Below are positions 61,280 to 64,000 of a stretch of DNA of 64,000 nt, one piece after another. The notes under the pieces are model-generated. The model ran no database searches and was not told where the DNA came from. It was given only the letters and a program-made list of their open reading frames with translations. This DNA is from Bermanella sp047628755. Lineage in GTDB: Bacteria > Pseudomonadota > Gammaproteobacteria > Pseudomonadales > Oceanobacteraceae. The translations under genes and the position numbers were made by a program. The stretch is taken from assembly GCA_047628755.1 (NCBI GenBank), contig JBLHVV010000001.1, positions 38,995 to 102,994 of the forward strand. Direction: 5' to 3'. Position 1 is the first letter of the stretch; every line of letters begins with the position of its first letter.

Positions 61280-61289
61280 GGGAAGTAAC

Positions 61290-61988
61290 ATGACAAAACA
61301 AGTTTTAAGAGTCGGCGTTGGTGGCCCAGTAGGATCAGGTAAAACCGCACTACTAGAAAAAGTATGCCGCACCATGCGTGACCATTACAATATTGCAGTG
61401 GTAACCAACGACATTTATACCAAAGAAGACGCGCAATTTTTAGTCCGCAATGAAGCGTTAGCCGAAGACAGAATCTTGGGTGTTGAAACCGGCGGTTGTC
61501 CACACACGGCCATTCGTGAAGACGCGTCGATGAATTTGGCGGCGGTAAAAGAACTGCAAGACCGTCATCAAGGTTTAGAAATGGTGATGGTAGAAAGTGG
61601 CGGAGATAATTTATCAGCCACATTCAGCCCAGAATTATCAGACTTAACGTTATACGTTATTGACGTATGCGCGGGTGATAAAATTCCTCGTAAAGGTGGG
61701 CCTGGTATTACTAAATCTGATTTATTAATTATTAATAAAGTGGATATTGCTGAGCATGTGGGCGCCTCGCTAGAAATCATGGATCGTGATACTCGCAAAA
61801 TGCGTGGTGATCGTCCGTTTGTTTTGGCCAATGTTGAAAGCACTAAGGGCATAGCTGAAATCATTAATTTTATTATTGAATTTGGCATGTTAGAAAAACG
61901 TGACAGCATTCAGCCAGCGTTGAAAAAAATGGTTCCGGCACATAAAGTATCTGATACAGCCGAAATTCATTCGTCACGATCTTTATAA
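61290..61988 (+). CDS. ureG: Urease accessory GTPase UreG
   Basis: The product is 232 aa from the ATG at 61290 (GGAAG upstream; the frame opens at 61278). It has P-loop GGPVGSGKT (11-19), VVTNDIYTKEDAQFL, the nickel-binding GCPHTAIREDASMN (Cys-Pro-His) and NKVDIAEHVGA for guanine recognition. GTP hydrolysis drives nickel transfer to urease. Longer than E. coli HypB-like proteins but typical of UreG in marine species. Confidence 0.96.
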   Translation: MTKQVLRVGVGGPVGSGKTALLEKVCRTMRDHYNIAVVTNDIYTKEDAQFLVRNEALAEDRILGVETGGCPHTAIREDASMNLAAVKELQDRHQGLEMVMVESGGDNLSATFSPELSDLTLYVIDVCAGDKIPRKGGPGITKSDLLIINKVDIAEHVGASLEIMDRDTRKMRGDRPFVLANVESTKGIAEIINFIIEFGMLEKRDSIQPALKKMVPAHKVSDTAEIHSSRSL

Positions 61989-62026
61989 AATTAATCGATC
62001 GGATAGACGATCATGGGAGTATTTAA

Positions 62027-62593
62027 ATGAAATATTTAATTGGTTTGTTAGCCGTGTTGACGCCTGCTTTAGGTCTTGCCCACAGTGGCCATGATAATAT
62101 TGTGATGTCAGTGTCCACCATAAGTAACAGTATGACCGCTGGATTTTTACATCCATTATTAGGTTTAGATCACTTACTGTCTTTAGTTGCAGTGGGTATT
62201 TTAGCGTCTAGGTTAAACGGCAAGCACCGTTATTTAATTCCTATTGGCTTTGTATCGCTTATGCTGATTGGTTTTTTTACGGCTCATGCAGGCATTCATA
62301 TGGTGTCGACGGGTTCCGTTGAAATGCTAATAACGTTGTCGCTTGCAGTGGCCGCTTTGCTGGTATTGGCTGGTAAGCTATTACAGGTTAATAATTCATT
62401 CAATGTTATTTTTGCGTGGGTGTTAACGACCTTTGCTTCTATACATGGAATGGCTCACGGCTTAGAAGTACCTGCTGGGGCAAGTGCCACTATGTTCGCA
62501 CTTGGCTTTGCATTGGCATGTTTAACAACTATTAGCGTAACTATCATAAGCACCAGGTTGATCGCTCCTGTGGAACACCAACAAGCATCCTAA
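62027..62593 (+). CDS. ureJ: HupE/UreJ family membrane protein
   Basis: The 188-aa protein has a signal peptide followed by a metal-binding-like AHSGHDN. Five to six membrane segments with HPLLGLDHLLSLVAVGIL and FASIHGMAHGLEVP are the HupE/UreJ signatures. These proteins are proposed nickel (or cobalt) permeases accompanying hydrogenase or urease genes. Placement 38 nt after ureG supports nickel supply for urease. A strong terminator ends the cluster. Confidence 0.88.
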   Translation: MKYLIGLLAVLTPALGLAHSGHDNIVMSVSTISNSMTAGFLHPLLGLDHLLSLVAVGILASRLNGKHRYLIPIGFVSLMLIGFFTAHAGIHMVSTGSVEMLITLSLAVAALLVLAGKLLQVNNSFNVIFAWVLTTFASIHGMAHGLEVPAGASATMFALGFALACLTTISVTIISTRLIAPVEHQQAS

Positions 62594-62610
62594 CAAGCTA
62601 TAAATAGATT

Positions 62611-62645
62611 GGCGCACAGCCTTTATTTAGGCTGTGCGCCTTTTT
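62611..62645 (+). terminator. Rho-independent terminator of the urease cluster
   Basis: GGCGCACAGCCT pairs perfectly with AGGCTGTGCGCC across TTATTT, then TTTTT. Confidence 0.95.
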
Positions 62646-63207
62646 AAAGTCGTTAGATCTTTCTGTTCAAGCCACCTAGTTAAAAAATCTAAGCAATTGC
62701 TCAAATCACGTGCATTTAATAACCTTAGTAAATCAAGGTGCTTTATTGCAGGGCGAAATTACGTTCAGTTATCTCTATAAAATCAATTAAATCTGTTAAA
62801 CCGATTGTTAATGTAATCTTTTATCCTTTTTTGGCTAGAACAGTCTAAGCCTGTGGTTTTTGATTTGTTTTTGATTTGTTTTTGACTTGTTGCAAATTGG
62901 TGCTTTTATTAAAAAACAGTTCTATTCCGCACTTTATGCGGGCATTAAAGGGTTGTGCGCTACAAATTGGTGCTGCTTAAGTTTACTTAAAGAACGCTAA
63001 AATCACTTCGAATGCCCATAGATACTGGGTTTTTAAAAGTTGGCATTAGCATTGCTATAACTGTTTAAGAATTAAATTTAACAAAAACAAGTGCGCTAAA
63101 GCCGAGCAAGCATCCATTGCAACGCTTTTAAAACGGGTCAAAAGCCTTGCGCTAATAATTAACAACAATAAAACTTAATACTAAACCTTTATAGGGAAAA
63201 CTCTTAA
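62646..63207 (+). promoter_or_regulatory. Long regulatory spacer before porin copy 2
   Basis: 562 nt with no gene. Two identical words AAATTGGTGCT at 62894-62904 and 62964-62974, 70 bp apart, look like NtrC right half-sites (GGTGCR) and lie about 165 and 95 nt upstream of the predicted sigma-54 start. Three near-copies of TTTTTGATTTG occur around 62857-62890. Confidence 0.4.
63041..63056 (+). promoter_or_regulatory. Sigma-54 (-24/-12) promoter before porin copy 2 and its PII gene
   Basis: TTGGCATTAGCATTGCT has GG at 63042-63043 and GC at 63054-63055, spaced 10 nt, matching the consensus TTGGCAY-N5-TTGCW almost completely. Start predicted near 63067. Confidence 0.75.
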
Positions 63208-63840
63208 ATGAAAACTTTATCTAAAGCAATCGCTCTAGCAAGTCTTGTATCAGCCACCGCTCTAACAGCTAACGTTGCTAATGCAGAAGTTTCTGCTTCT
63301 GCAAATATCGCAAGTGCTTATTTATGGCGTGGACAAGATCTAGGCGAAGGTAATGCAGCAATGTCTGGTAGCCTAGACTACGCAAATGCGTCTGGTTTAT
63401 ACGCAGGTATTTGGGCTTCATCTGGCGACGTAACAGGTTCAGAAACTGATTTATATGTTGGTTTTTCAGGTGAAGCTGGCACTATCACTTATGATGTTAG
63501 CTACTGGACTTACTTATACGAAGGCGAAGACGATATTGATCAGTTGGCCGAAGTTATCCTAGGCGTTTCAGCTGGTTCATACTCTGCAAGCGTATACATT
63601 CCAACTGATTCTGATGCTGACTACACTTATGTAACTCTTGGTTTAGAAATGGGCGATTACGGTTTCAATCTAGGTAACCAATCTGGTACAGACGCGGGTG
63701 ACTACACTCACCTTGACGTTACATATGCTTATAATGATAAGTTAGCCTTCACCTACAGCCAAGTTGTTGCTGAAGATACTGATGATACATACGACATGGG
63801 CGGTACGTTTGTAGTTTCTTACAGCCTTCCAATCGAATAA
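63208..63840 (+). CDS. TorF-type putative porin (copy 2)
   Basis: The 210-aa precursor has signal MKTLSKAIALASLVSATALT, cleaved at ANA-EVSAS. Strands begin SANIASAYLWRGQDLGEGNAAM and end in FVVSYSLPIE. Signal peptide and overall layout are nearly the same as copy 1 at 49238, while the barrel strands have diverged. It is followed by a hairpin and another PII gene. Likely outer-membrane passage of small nitrogen compounds, by context only. Confidence 0.85.
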   Translation: MKTLSKAIALASLVSATALTANVANAEVSASANIASAYLWRGQDLGEGNAAMSGSLDYANASGLYAGIWASSGDVTGSETDLYVGFSGEAGTITYDVSYWTYLYEGEDDIDQLAEVILGVSAGSYSASVYIPTDSDADYTYVTLGLEMGDYGFNLGNQSGTDAGDYTHLDVTYAYNDKLAFTYSQVVAEDTDDTYDMGGTFVVSYSLPIE

Positions 63841-63863
63841 TTTTATAAATAATTAACGTAACA

Positions 63864-63884
63864 CTGGGCTCTATGCCCAGTTTT
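63864..63884 (+). terminator. Hairpin with short U-run between porin copy 2 and the PII gene
   Basis: CTGGGC pairs with GCCCAG across TCTAT and is followed by TTTTACTT. A likely partial terminator in the same position as the hairpin of the first cassette. Confidence 0.7.
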
Positions 63885-63911
63885 ACTTCCCACTCAATAA
63901 AGGAGTTTGAT

Positions 63912-64000
63912 ATGAAATTGGTTACTGCCGTTATCAAGCCATTCAAGTTAGACGATGTGCGTGAAGCACTGTCTGAGATTGGCGTTCAAGGTATTACCGT
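63912..64000 (+). CDS. Nitrogen regulatory protein PII, N-terminal fragment (second copy)
   Basis: The 5' 29 codons of a second PII gene are cut by the window end. It reads MKLVTAVIKPFKLDDVREAL then SEIGVQGIT, differing from the first copy at only a few residues. AAAGGAG precedes the ATG. The T-loop lies beyond the window. An amtB gene would be expected next, following the usual glnK-amtB order. Confidence 0.9.
   Translation, partial: MKLVTAVIKPFKLDDVREALSEIGVQGIT

Noticed and set aside
61045..61623. 192-aa frame antisense to ureF and ureG
   Set aside because: Overlaps two clear urease accessory genes; composition looks like noise.
62857..62890. TTTTTGATTTG near-repeats as a functional tandem repeat
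   Set aside because: Short, low-complexity and T-rich; probably slippage.

Overview
The window is a compact, AT-rich (roughly 40% GC by eye) chromosomal segment of a gammaproteobacterium. Gene content and order suggest a marine Oceanospirillales-type relative of Pseudomonas, in the neighbourhood of Bermanella, Oleispira or Oceanobacter; the genus is a guess. From memory, several blocks follow the Pseudomonas order: YrdA beside prlC; fdx-coaD-GMC oxidase-Tat protein-aldehyde dehydrogenase-TetR; rsmD-M16-ftsYEX-rpoH-(DUF423)-trmB; rph/yicC/gmk/rpoZ/spoT/ridA; metXW-DUF4426-rdgB-hemW; hisBHF; mutY-yggX; rep; yifB-ubiK-PII. No insertion sequence, prophage or CRISPR array was seen.

Layout. 0-5.5 kb: start of prlC, a gamma carbonic-anhydrase-like protein, an exported ATP-dependent DNA ligase, an unknown protein, a MATE pump, a SCO1 lipoprotein, ferredoxin and coaD. 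5.6-10.2 kb: an alcohol/aldehyde oxidation operon (GMC oxidase, Tat lipoprotein partner, aldehyde dehydrogenase) opposite a TetR gene, with a palindrome lying exactly in the spacer of a good promoter. 10.2-19.2 kb: VOC/LysR pair, rsmD, an orphan degenerate M16 protein, ftsYEX, rpoH, a DUF423 remnant, trmB. 19.3-25 kb: a secreted phospholipase C/P1-nuclease-like protein, an AlgZ/AlgR-like two-component system, argH and a PH-domain membrane protein. 24.7-35 kb: ridA, spoT, rpoZ, gmk, yicC, rph, yggT, metXW, rdgB, hemW. 35-42.7 kb: hisF, hisH, hisB (no hisA between H and F), an isolated MlaC, a YfiR/YfiN-like c-di-GMP module, mutY, yggX, then tRNA-Phe. 43-49 kb: a collagen-like Lcl-domain secreted protein with a tiny unlisted lipoprotein, five tandem 40-bp hairpin repeats, rep, yifB, ubiK.

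49.2-64 kb is a nitrogen-acquisition island. It holds a complete urea ABC importer (urtABCDE), a complete urease operon (ureDABCEFG) and a HupE/UreJ-type protein. On both sides lies a TorF-type porin gene followed by a PII gene, the right-hand one cut by the window end. Sigma-54 type -24/-12 elements precede urtA and the right-hand porin, which fits NtrC-controlled expression under nitrogen limitation. The inferred flow is: porin passage of small solutes, UrtA capture, UrtBCDE import, nickel urease hydrolysis to ammonia, and PII sensing of nitrogen status.

Start sites were revised wherever a Shine-Dalgarno sequence, family length or signal peptide pointed to a start downstream of the longest reading frame. 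The most unusual items are the duplicated porin-PII cassettes, the 40-bp hairpin array, the small lipoprotein/Lcl pair, the Tat-partnered GMC oxidase with its promoter-embedded operator, and several lineage-specific losses (hisA, the active M16 partner, most of DUF423).
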